Shown: one piece after another, positions 54,605-64,000 of the stretch
Layout: each line of letters opens with the position of its first letter
Position numbering within the stretch: the first letter of the stretch is position 1
DNA from: Lunularia cruciata
Lineage: Eukaryota; Streptophyta; Marchantiopsida; Lunulariales; Lunulariaceae
Length of the DNA: 64,000 bases
Reading direction: 5' to 3'
Assembly: GCA_948567375.1 (NCBI GenBank)
Contig: OX419756.1
Span: forward strand, 31,722,552 to 31,786,551
The notes under the pieces: generated by a model
The model's input: the letters and a program-made list of their open reading frames with translations, nothing else
Database searches by the model: none
What the model was told of the DNA's origin: nothing
Translations under genes and position numbers: made by a program

Positions 54605-55139
54605 TATAATACTATTAGGTAGACATATTATCTAAAGGTAGAAATTGGCTTGGTAATATTTGGAAGGATATTATATATGATGGTCTAAGTAGATCAGATG
54701 GAGGTGTCACAAAAAGAGTACTTCCACTAATAGAGTAGAGATTAGAAAAACCTTGAAAACCTCATAGCTAATTTTGGAGACCTAAATAGATGAATTAGGC
54801 CTCAATAAATGAAAATTTTCCTCTAGTTAAACATGTTTGACCAACCAAAGAGGACAAGGATTGACATGTCACCAATCCATAAAATTAATGTAAGGGTGTA
54901 GCTTGTTGACATATCACCAATCCATAAAATTAATCTAAGGGTGGAGCTTGTTGACATGTCACCAATCCATGTATTTGATCCAAGGATGGATTTCCTTTTG
55001 AGTGGATACTCTTTGCTATATAACAAAGACAAGGTGCTCCTTTAGAGCATTAGAGTATTGAGGGATGAAGCTTTGTGTTTCTCTTGTATTTATTTTCTTG
55101 TGTTTCTCTTGAGGGTTCTCCTATCCTCATATCACTACA
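54605..55139 (+). repeat. 5' LTR of chromovirus C, 535 bp
   Basis: Reads like the reverse complement of the element A/B LTR but is about 200 bp shorter. It contains a 45-bp tandem repeat at 54861-54985 (units from 54861, 54906 and a partial from 54951). It ends ACTACA, one base before the primer site. Confidence 0.85.
54861..54985 (+). repeat. 45-bp tandem repeat in the LTR of C, about 2.8 copies
   Basis: Units begin TTGACATGTCACC or TTGACATATCACC and end AGCTTG. The A/B LTRs have a weaker two-unit version at the same place, so it has grown within the family. Confidence 0.85.
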
Positions 55140-55140
55140 A

Positions 55141-55151
55141 TGGTATCAGAG
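55141..55151 (+). other. Primer binding site of chromovirus C (initiator-Met tRNA type)
   Basis: TGGTATCAGAG, one base after the 5' LTR, as in elements A and B. Confidence 0.88.
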
Positions 55152-55317
55152 TAAGTGTTTTAATCCAAGAAAGTGGATCACACTCTTGGAGGAGCATGGG
55201 CTATTAAGATTCAGTAATTTCAAAGGGAGAAAACATAGTGCAGTCAGTAGATTGGGGGTGTTTTAAAGGGAGGATAGAATGGATGCTCCCTTTTTTACAC
55301 TTTGATTTTTGTTCTTG

Positions 55318-55690
55318 AATCCATTCCACATCAAGATTATGTACATCTGACATGAGCAAGTGAAAGTATATCTCAATTAGCATTTTGGAGCAAAGTTCAT
55401 AAACATAGTGATGAATTTACCAAAATTGATGATTCTACCTATGATGATATATGATAGAGAGAGGGATTTGATAATCTTTTTTCTATTAGGATGCAATAGA
55501 TTTGAATATACCAAATCCTCTCCATTTCAACACTCAAGTAGAAACCCATCATATAGTTAAACCAAAGTGATGTTTGGGGAATTTATAGTCTACAATTTTG
55601 ATGAGGAATATTATCAATGAGTGATAGCCTCTAAGGTCCTAGCAGTAGTCCCAATCATCCATGCCCCTTTTGAGTGATCAAATAAACACT
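55318..55690 (+). pseudogene. Chromovirus C leader ORFs 1 and 2, decayed
   Basis: Two successive small frames with stops keep the landmarks of elements A and B: NPFHIKIMYI, HFGAKF and MIYDRE for the first; FDEEYYQ and VIASKV for the second. They show that the tandem leader pair is ancestral to the family. Confidence 0.7.
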
Positions 55691-55729
55691 CTATTGAAGT
55701 AAGAAGTAGCAATTGAGTGTTTATAATGG

Positions 55730-56825
55730 CGACAAATCATGGAACCATAGTTGCAAGATCTAATGCAAGGAATGCAAGGGATGTTGAATGAGTTTTGGGA
55801 TATCAAGATGATAATGGAAGCATTGTAAAGTCAAGTACATATCTTCAGGAAAAATCTTAGCAATTCAAGAAGAGGAATCATCCCAAATACTAGTGACCAA
55901 AGTATATGGAGAGTCACTCCTATTGAGGATACTGACCCCAATCAACAATGAGACCATATTTTTACTATGGATGAAGAAGATGTGCAACATTGAGCTTTAC
56001 AAGGGAGAATGTTCTATATGAGTAGTGGAAAACTAAATTTCAAGAATGAATCAATACTTTTGATTATTCACAATTGAGATCATTGATCATTTTTCTTGTG
56101 TGTTTGCATGTGGGTACTTGACCAATGAAGCTCTCATATAGTATGATGCTTGGTAACAATCCATGTTGGCAAAAGGAAGAGCGATAACTTGGACGGCAAT
56201 GCAAATAGGATTGTTAAAGAATTTCCAATCCATGGATTTTGTGCATATGACTCAAACCTAATTATGGGGTTGAAATAGAAGAACACCATGCAATAGTACA
56301 TGGAGGTATTTTTCAATCTATAGGTTGTAATAAATCAATATGAGTCTAGTAGAAACTCTTGAAAAATTCAAAGAGGGGTTGAAAGAGTGAATTCACCAAG
56401 AAGTAATGGTACAAAATCCTCATATTATTTTTGAAGCCATTTCATGCACTCAAAGAATAGTAGGGGAAATTAGAGGAGGTGAAAGGGTAGTCCTAACTCA
56501 ACATTAATGGGTTGAAACACCTCACTTTGGTGGATCAATTCCTATGGAATTGGGCAACATCTAGTTCCAAGACCAATGAGCAAAAACGCTCCAAGGAGAA
56601 GAAACAATGTTGAAGAAAGGAGAGATGGAGTCCCACAAGGGAAAGGAGCTTGAGTAGAACAACAACATTGTTACAATTTTGGCCAAGTTAGGCACTTAGC
56701 CATCAATTATTGTGCTTGTCTTCTTAGAGATCCTTGGCCCCCATACAAGTGACCTTTGAACAACATGGAGAAACAAATTGAAGAGGAGGATGTTGAAATC
56801 ATGTCAAAAAACAAAGATCACTAAT
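55730..56825 (+). pseudogene. Chromovirus C gag
   Basis: Collinear with element B gag: an N-terminal stretch with QDLMQGMQGMLNEFWDIKM, a capsid region, and a zinc-knuckle trace (CYNFGQVRHLAINYC) near 56670-56710. Stops throughout. Confidence 0.75.
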
Positions 56826-56929
56826 AAATGTACCTCATGGCCTTATTGGCTCAATGTAGAAAAGTGAGAGCAAGGGGAAAAGAGGACAAGTGCACAAAGG
56901 TTGAGGAAGAAAATTACAAAATTGATTGT

Positions 56930-59900
56930 CATAAATGAAATCCTAGAAGGTGATCAGGTAAGAGTATTGATAGACCCTAGAGCAACAAAGAATTTCTTTG
57001 TCTCACTTTTTTGCAATAAGGTTAGAGATGGAACTAGAGAAGGATGCAAATGAAGAAGTAGAGTTACCTAATGGTCAAAAAAGAGTATTGAATCATTACA
57101 TAGAAAGGTAACATTGTCTATAGGAGAGTATCAAGAAGAAATTGAGTGGCACGTGATATGGTTGGTTTGTTACAATGTGATCTTAGGCATGCCATGGATG
57201 TAGCACTATAACCCCATGATCAAATTGGAGAAAAAAAAGTACTGAGCATTAGCCAATGGAAGATCATTAGGGATAGAGAAAGATTGAAAAGGTAAGAATT
57301 ACCTCTTTATGCCATTGGGACAACAACTATTGATAAGATGGATAGATGTTTCATGGGTCTAATAAGAGAAATCTAGAGTGTACAACTTGATGGACAAATT
57401 CTTGAGGATTTAAAAGATGTGGTCAATAAGTTTTAAGATGTCTTTCTTGATGATTTACCTTGAGGATTACCACCAAAAAAGGAGAGTAGATCATAAAATT
57501 GAGATCCTTCTTAGGAAGACATCTCCTTGTAAGGATCCATATTCACTATCACCTCATCAGTTGGAGGAATGTAAGGCTCAAATCAAGGACATGATACAAA
57601 AAGGGTTATCTAACCTAACATATCACCATATGGAGCTCTTGTCTTGTTTGTGAAGAAGAAAAATGATACAATATACATATGCATTGACTATTGAGGCATA
57701 AATCATCAAATAATGAAGAACAAATACCCATTACCTTGTATGGATGACCTATTTGATCAACTCAATAGCAACAAACAGCTCACTAAACCTGATCTATAGA
57801 GCGGTTACAAACAAATCAAGATCACAAAAGAAGACATACACAAAAGTGTCTTTTGAAGAAAGTATGGTCACTTTGAGTACCTATTGATGCTATTTGGCCT
57901 CACCAATGCACAAGTCACTTTCATGAGTTTGATGAATGATATATTTCATCCATACTTGGATAAATTAGTTATCATTTTATCGGATGACATCTTAGTCTAT
58001 AATAGGATGATGATAGAGCACAAGCAACATCTACAAAAAGTCTTCCAAAATTTTGTGGCAAAATTAGTTGTATGCCAAAATATTAAAGTGCATGTTTGGC
58101 AAGTATGAAGTAGACTACTTGGGGCATAGAGTAAGTGCCAAAGATATGCAAGTGTTATTAGATAAAAAAAAAATAGAGGTCATTCAAAGATGGGATGCTT
58201 CAAAAGATCAGATTCAAATCAAGAGTTTCTTTGGATTGATAGGGTTCTATTTTCAATTTTTCAAGGACTTCTCCAAGGTCACACAACCCCTAACAACACT
58301 ACTTGGCAAGAGGAAGAAGTGGATGTGGGAATCATACAAGAATTAGCCTTTCAAGAATTGAAAAATGCATTACTACATGCACCAATCTTGAAATGGTATG
58401 ACCCAAATGTCCAATCAAATTGGCTATAGATGCATCAAGTGTTGCAATAGGAGTAGTTCTAAAATAGGAATGGAATGATGACTGGCAACCAATTGCACAT
58501 TTCTCTTGAAAGTTATTATTGGCAAAATGTAACTATCACACACCACCAAACAATAAGAGTTGTACATTTTCCTTGCAACCAAGCATTGGAAGCACTATCT
58601 TTGTGAGAAAGCATTTATTGTGGAGATAGACCACAAACTTCTAGTCTACCTTAAGACACAAAAAGATCTATCTTGTCTCTAGATTTGGTGGATAGAGTGT
58701 AGACAACAGTTTAACATGAAAATCATATATGTGGAAGGCAAGGAGCAACTTGCAAATGCATTCACTTAATACCTATGGCAAACAATCTAGTAGTAGAGGT
58801 CAAGATAAACCTAAAATTTTGGCCAAGGATTCTTATGACTATGAAGATTGATCCACAAATTGTAAGAGCCCAATCATCCAAAGACATAACTAGTACCAAA
58901 GGACTTACCTTTCATGATTGCAAGTTATGAATCCCAAATGCCCCAGATCTAAGAACCATTGTCCTAACTGAGTGTCATGATTTTGCCATTGGAATGGTCA
59001 CATTAGAATGGACAAGACTTAGATACAATCAAACATCATTACTATTGGTCCAAGATGAGCAACAATATGATAAAGTACATTCAAAGCACCTACTCTATCA
59101 TAAAATAAATCCTCTAATCAAGCTCCCATAGGACTCCTCCAACCACTCCCTACTCCTACATAACATTGGGAACATGTTAGCATGGATTTAGTTTGTGAAT
59201 TGCCTAATACCACCTCGGTGTTTAACCTATTGTAGTATTTGTAGATTAACTCAACAAAATCATTCATGCGTCTTATGCCCAAGGACATGACTATTCTACA
59301 ATTAGCTCCATTGTACTTAGTTGTAGTGTTTTCTCAAGTGCTCATCACCAATTAGGGCATTGAATTCACTAGTTTGCTTTGGAGAACACTCTTTGGTGTC
59401 TTCAAAACCAAATTGGCCATGTCCATGGTATATCATTGACAAACCAATGGAAAAATAGAGCATGCTAATTGCACTATTGAGTGCATGCTTAGGAGCTTCA
59501 CCTTAGAGGAGCAAGAAAATTGGAACACCTTACTTCCATTGGTGGAATTTGCCTACAATAATTTAGTGAATATATCTACATAGGTCACACCATTATTCTT
59601 TATGTATGGAAAGCATCATTTGACAACTTCAAGCTTGGTAAAGATCTGCCCAATGGTTAAAAAATTTAATGATGTCAACAATTTTTGTTTCTAGAATCCA
59701 ATAGGATGTGTAGACCACCAAGCACAGATTGCAGATCATCCAAAATTGACCAAAAAAGTATGCAGATGCATATCAAAGGCACATGGAGTGTACCATTGGG
59801 GATCAATTTAGGCTATCCACAACTAACCTCACATTAGTTGGCCCTCATAAGCTCAAACCTTATTTTATTGAGCCTTTTCCCATTCTATGTCAAATTGGGG

Positions 59901-60236
59901 TAGTGCTCTATCACGTCAAGCTACCACCCCACATGAAGATCCATCTAGTGTTCCATGTTTTCTTGTTATGCAAATATGCATCTTGACCACCCCACTTTCC
60001 TTCCATATAAGAAGTTAGAACTTGTCCAACACTCATTGATAGCACGGGAATATGAAATCAAATGCATTCTTCATAAATGTATTTGTGGGACCTACCATCC
60101 GTATGTGGATTATCTCATACGTTGGAAAGAGAACCCATTGCATGAAGCAATATCGGAACCAATAGCTCACTTGACTTATGCATTGGTGTTAGTGCAATCT
60201 TTTGAGCAACATCTTTTCAATAAAGACGGTATGTCT
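56930..60236 (+). pseudogene. Chromovirus C pol with chromodomain
   Basis: Protease LIDPRATKNFF. RT has [18 protein letters not shown] and ILSDDILVYN (57985 region). RNase H and integrase follow in several frames, with LPPHMKIHLVFHV before a chromodomain trace (REYEIKCILHKC, VDYLIRWKENP) at about 60040-60236. Ends before the purine tract. Non-functional. Confidence 0.85.
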
Positions 60237-60251
60237 TAAAAGGAGGGAGGT

Positions 60252-60783
60252 TGGTAATACCATTAGCTAGACATATTATATAGAGGTGGAAATTGGCTTG
60301 GTAATATCTAGAAAGATATAATATATATTTCTCTAAGTAGATCAAATAGACGTATACCAAACTCGTACTTCTATTAATAGTGCAAAGGCTAAAAACACCC
60401 TAAAAACTTTAGAGCTAATTTTGGAGACCTAAATGGATGAATTAGGCCTAAAAGTGAAAAATTCCCCTTCTCCTTGGGGATAAATGGCATTGCCTTCTAC
60501 CTTATTTGTGGCTTTCAAACCTTTCTAATGGTATCTCACCCATGCTATTTTGAGCTTCCTACATGAAGATCTCTCATATATTCCTTCCAATCAAACTTGT
60601 TTGACCAACTACATATGACAAGGATCAACATGTCACAAAGCCATGCAACTAACCTAAGGGTAGAGCTTGTTGATCAGTGATCAATCCATGTATCTGATCC
60701 AAGGGTGGATCTCCTTTTGAGTGGATCCTCTTTGCTATATAATAAAGACAAGGTGCTCCTTTGGGCATTGGAGTATTGAGGGA
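60252..60783 (+). repeat. 3' LTR of chromovirus C, 3'-truncated
   Basis: Starts TGGTAATACC after a purine tract and matches the C 5' LTR, but stops at GGAGTATTGAGGGA; the last part is missing and unrelated sequence follows. Confidence 0.8.
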
Positions 60784-60847
60784 TTATAGTGATTAGAGTT
60801 AACTTGATCTTGAGGTCTACAAAATATGGACAATCTAATCACTATAA
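60784..60847. repeat. 13-bp inverted repeat (hairpin) at the right edge of chromovirus C
   Basis: TTATAGTGATTAG (60784-60796) and CTAATCACTATAA (60835-60847) are perfect inverted repeats around 38 bases, exactly where the C 3' LTR breaks off. It may mark the end of another small insertion or a repair scar. Confidence 0.8.
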
Positions 60848-61130
60848 AGGTGAATGTTTAAGAAAAGTTGAGGAGAGATTGAGAGAGAAATAAATGTAAT
60901 TTTTATTGAAGAGTAAAAGATATATAAACCTTGATATCCATTGCAAGATATCTATCTCACATTACACAATTGAGATATAAGATAAATCATCAACAGCATT
61001 GAAGCATAATTTACATAATTGACTAATATTACTCACTTTGGTGTTTTCTTGAGTCCTTTCAGAGAATGATAATGATATTCAAGAGAGAAAAGATGTATTT
61101 CTAATCTAAAAATTGATTATATTACCCTTC

Positions 61131-61176
61131 AATTGATATAGGCCCATCTTGTGAATTGATATAGGCCCATCTTGTG
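61131..61176. repeat. 23-bp tandem duplication, two copies
   Basis: Units 61131-61153 and 61154-61176 are identical. Local duplication within decayed element H or filler sequence. Confidence 0.9.
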
Positions 61177-61189
61177 AAGGAGTATTTCT

Positions 61190-61368
61190 CTTTGCTCAAG
61201 ATTCATTCTTTTTGGACACCACAAGGTGCAAAGGTACTTGTACTTTGACAAATAATGCATTCTCTTGCTATGGATATTTGAAACAAGTCTTCATCCAAGA
61301 AGTCATTATCCAGGGCTTTGAGTTGATCTTCAATACTTAGCTAAGAAAGGAAATTTATATTCTTGTGG
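61190..61368 (-). pseudogene. Element H RNase H-integrase spacer
   Basis: The minus strand reads LSIEDQLKALDNDFLDEDLF then QISIARECIICQS, a stretch typical of the polyprotein between RNase H and integrase. It is separated from the RNase H trace by the solo LTR at 61369-62106. Confidence 0.6.
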
Positions 61369-62106
61369 TGTAATACTCTAAGGACAAGAGAAGAGAGAAA
61401 ACATAGATTTCACACTCAATCCTCCTATGCCCCAAAGGAGCACCTTCTCTTTTTTATATAGACAAAGAAGATCTCCTCCAAGGAAGCTCCACAATAGGAT
61501 TAGGCACATAGATAGGTGACATGTCAGCAAGCTCCACCCTTGGATTACTTACTTGGATGGGTGACATATTGGTCCTGGTCCTATCTGGTTGGTCAAACAA
61601 GCTTTGACTAGAGGGAATCTTTTAGAGAATCTTCTTGTAGGAATCTCCAAATCACATGGATGAGTTACCATTGGAAAGCTCTTGACAAGACAAATCAAGG
61701 GGAGGGAAGGCCAGCCTTTCCTCCATTGGGGAGGGAGATATGTACAGATTTTCAAGGCCTAATTCATTTGTTTAGGCCTTTGAAATTGCCTTCAAAGATT
61801 TCAGGCATATTTTGGTTCATATTCTATTGAAGAAGTCCCCTTTTGGTGATGCCTCTTTCTGATCTATTTATTCCATCATATGTAACATCCTTCCAAATGT
61901 TACCAAACCAATCTCACCTTTAAATCATATGTCTAGCTATTGGTTCTAAAGTTTTCAAGTTTATTTCAATTTTTGCCCTACCAGAAGAAATACTCTTTTG
62001 ATGATACTTCTATCTGATCTATTTTGTCAATCATGTATAACATCATTTCAGATGCTACTAAACCAAATTTCACATCTAGATCATATGGATAGCTCTTGGT
62101 ATTACA
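61369..62106 (-). mobile_element. Solo LTR of the A/B chromovirus family
   Basis: 738 bp, TGTAATACTC to TATTACA, aligning with the LTRs of elements A and B over its full length. It is flanked by a perfect 5-bp duplication, TGTGG at 61364-61368 and 62107-62111. No internal sequence. It lies within the RNase H region of element H. Confidence 0.95.
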
Positions 62107-63046
62107 TGTGGTAAACTTCTTTTTTACCTACGCATTGTAAGTGAATTTTTGCAAGAGAAGCATCCACCTTGTAATTTTTCCAAACAAGTCTATTGTCTTT
62201 ACTAGATGTTATAATGTGTAATAATCTACATAGAAGACAAATTTGTACTCTAGTAAGTAGGGGAAAAACTTTTCACAAGCATAAACCATTCCTAATGCTT
62301 CTCTCTCAATAATAGTATAATTTTGCTTAGCATTGGACAATTGCCTATTGGTATAATATATTAGATAATTTTTCTTGTTGTCATCCTTTTGATTGAGCAC
62401 CACTCCTATTGCTACAAAGGAATTGTCTACATATAAATTGAACATTCTTTCTCAATTAAGGGCTTGCCTTACTAGAGTTTCTATTAACTTGGTCTTTAGT
62501 GCAAAAAATACCTCCTCATACTTCTTCATCACACATATTATTTGGACTTCTTGAGTAATTTTGTGAGTGTGTTGGCAAGGTTGGATAATTAGCAATGAAC
62601 CTCTGGTAATAAATTACATGGCCAAAGGATGCACAAAGTTCTCTCAACTTCTTTAAGGTTTCAAGACCTTGAACTACTTGAGCCTTCTCTACATCTACCT
62701 CAATACCTCTTTCCAATACAAAATGATGTTTGAGTAAAATCCCTTTAATCATTATAAAGAAACATTTCTCTAGATGGAGAGATAATCTTGTAGCACAACA
62801 ACACTCAAATTTTTTCCAAAGAAAGGAAAAGTGGTCCTACTTTTGACAAAAAATACAAAAATCATCCTTGAAAATTTCCAAGAACATCCTAAGGTAATCT
62901 TTAAAGATAGCCATAATCATTGGTTGTAGGTGCATTACACAAGCCAAATGGAATTTGGTTTGAGAACACATCTAAGAAATTATAACACATATGCCCTACA
63001 CCTTGATCAAGGATGACATCTATGAATGATAGCAGATGATGATCCT
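62107..63046 (-). pseudogene. Element H RT thumb and RNase H
   Basis: RNase H on the minus strand: LYVDNSFVAIGVVLNQ, YTNRQLSNAKQNYTIIERE and DLFGKITRWMLLLQKFTY. RT thumb: LERGIEVDVEKAQVVQGLE and FGHVIYYQRFIANY. Upstream an RT trace NQIPFGLCNAPTT shows a short internal deletion. Several stops. Confidence 0.8.
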
Positions 63047-63558
63047 TGTCATGACATTTGTAATGCAAAAGCTAGTTTTTTAGGATGTTGGAGCGTTAGC
63101 CTTGGTAGTCATAGTTTTACCAATAGTTTCCCAATGACCACTTAGTGGTAGCTAGACATAGTATTAGGTCTACTGATCACACCATTTTCATTGCAATTTG
63201 CACCATTAGATGCCATTAGGGTAGGTTCCTGGCTACTCCAAAGGAGTATACCTTAAGGTATAGCTCTAGAGAGCTCACGTCTTCTATATTGAGCCTTTGA
63301 GCCCTTGGCTATGGTAGATAGAGGCCGGCAAGCTTCACCTTGATTCTCAATCTAGAGGGAGTGTGGCTTGATAATGTAATCCAATAACTTGTTGGCAATG
63401 TATGTTGAGTGTTTATATTTGAGACTTGATTCAAGTGGTGAACTATCAATTGATTGTGGATCTTTGGAGTTTGTGTGTGGCTTCTATACAAGTTGTGCTT
63501 CTAAAGTGTATGATGTTGATAGTGATATATTTTTTTAGCAATGTATGTATGCACAACA
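63047..63558 (+). mobile_element. Solo terminal repeat (A-B) of PHD-gypsy
   Basis: 512 bp starting TGTCATGACATTTG and ending GCACAACA. The left part matches A1/A2 and the last about 100 bp match B1/B2. The flanks TCCT (63043-63046 and 63559-63562) are a target duplication. It splits the RT gene of element H. Confidence 0.85.
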
Positions 63559-64000
63559 TCCTTCTTCCTAGCTACATTTCCAAAAATCCTAGCACACTTG
63601 GGATCTTTTTGGTTTTCTTCTTTGGCACTACCACAATAGTTGAAACCCATTGGTTGCTTAGCACATGGAACATAATACTAGCTCAAAGATACTAGGATCT
63701 TAGAATTTAATTTTATGTTGATACTAATCTACAATCATTTGGGCTCCATACAACCAAGGTCTTTTTATTAAAATTGAGTATCAAGTCTTGGTCATAGGTT
63801 GGAGAATGATGTAATTGATATGAAATAGCACACCACCTATAGTGGTTAGTATATTTGACAACTTTCCTAAGGGTCTTCCTTGGGTTTAATTTGTGAATCA
63901 TAAGATATGTGGAGTAGGTTCAAATGTAGTGTATGTTAACTTATGAGCTATCTCCTTAATCATCACATAACTCCTGATCCAGAATCTATAGGAACTTATT
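63559..64000 (-). pseudogene. Element H RT, N-terminal part, at window edge
   Basis: The minus strand at about 63590-63670 reads WVSTIVVVPKK, the opening motif of Ty3 reverse transcriptase. Its next block (DHHLLSFIDVILD, FLDVFS) lies left of the solo repeat. Protease and gag of H would lie beyond 64000. Confidence 0.65.

Larger units (their letters stand above)
54605..60783 (+). mobile_element. Chromovirus C, old plus-strand member of the A/B family
   Basis: 5' LTR 54605-55139, primer site TGGTATCAGAG at 55141, decayed leader frames, gag, protease, RT, RNase H, integrase, chromodomain, polypurine tract (about 60237-60251) and a 3' LTR from 60252 truncated near 60783. Each part is homologous to element B in order, with heavy decay. 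Inserted in element H. Confidence 0.9.
31948..64000 (-). mobile_element. Element H: old Ty3/gypsy element, host of the second nest, runs off the right edge
   Basis: Scattered minus-strand coding traces are in order from right to left: RT start (about 63.6-63.7 kb), RT thumb, RNase H, RNase H-integrase spacer, integrase (53.8-52.8 kb), then an extra 3' frame (51.8-50.9 and 34.2-33.3 kb). The pieces are separated by PHD-gypsy copy 2, chromovirus C, a solo LTR and a solo PHD-gypsy repeat. LTRs of H were not identified. The RT resembles the non-chromovirus branch, as in element E, and no chromodomain is seen. The left limit is uncertain. Confidence 0.65.

Noticed and set aside
60784-60847. Inverted repeat considered as the end of a DNA transposon
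   Set aside because: Only 13 bp arms 38 bases apart, no transposase and no target duplication; reported only as a hairpin.

Overview
The window is nuclear DNA of a land plant. It has one intron-containing plant-type chromatin gene near the left end, followed by about 54 kb of nested Ty3/gypsy retrotransposons. Which plant cannot be fixed from the sequence; the mix of elements (chromovirus, a non-chromovirus element, and an element ending in a PHD finger) made me think of a bryophyte, lycophyte or fern rather than a typical crop, but that is only an inference. I see no bacterial genes, tRNA, rRNA or CRISPR.

Left part (1-10.3 kb): low-repeat DNA with two small tandem repeats and an EDM2-like gene on the + strand. 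I rebuilt nine exons from splice sites, reading phase and resemblance to EDM2 (a DNMT1-RFD-like N-terminal region, an AT-hook, and three consecutive PHD-type zinc fingers). Exon 9 carries an in-frame TAG, and the C-terminal half of the family (including the methyltransferase-like domain) is not seen. Either the gene is broken, or its 3' exons lie beyond the transposon nest.

First nest (about 10.3-31.95 kb): a degenerate + strand element, here called 'PHD-gypsy' copy 1, is the host. Into it were inserted a solo LTR (12.9-13.6 kb) of the family of element E; chromovirus A (16.5-19.9 kb, - strand, 3' half lost), which itself received chromovirus F (+ strand, only the 3' end left, with heat-shock-element arrays in its LTR); and chromovirus B (20.0-26.6 kb, - strand, both LTRs present).

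Second nest (about 31.95-64 kb): the host is an old - strand Ty3 element H that runs off the right edge. It is split by PHD-gypsy copy 2 (34.2-50.9 kb, - strand), which contains the young element E (39.6-47.4 kb, LTRs differing at one position by eye). It is also split by chromovirus C (54.6-60.8 kb, + strand), a solo LTR of the A/B family with a perfect 5-bp target duplication, and a solo terminal repeat of PHD-gypsy.

Most interesting: (i) PHD-gypsy seems to have split direct repeats (A1 - genes - B1-A2-B2) together with a DDE integrase and a C-terminal PHD finger; (ii) small leader ORFs shared between the A/B/C chromoviruses and the unrelated element E; (iii) perfect heat-shock elements repeated in the F LTR; (iv) E as a young, nearly intact element whose empty site is preserved in copy 1 in the same window.
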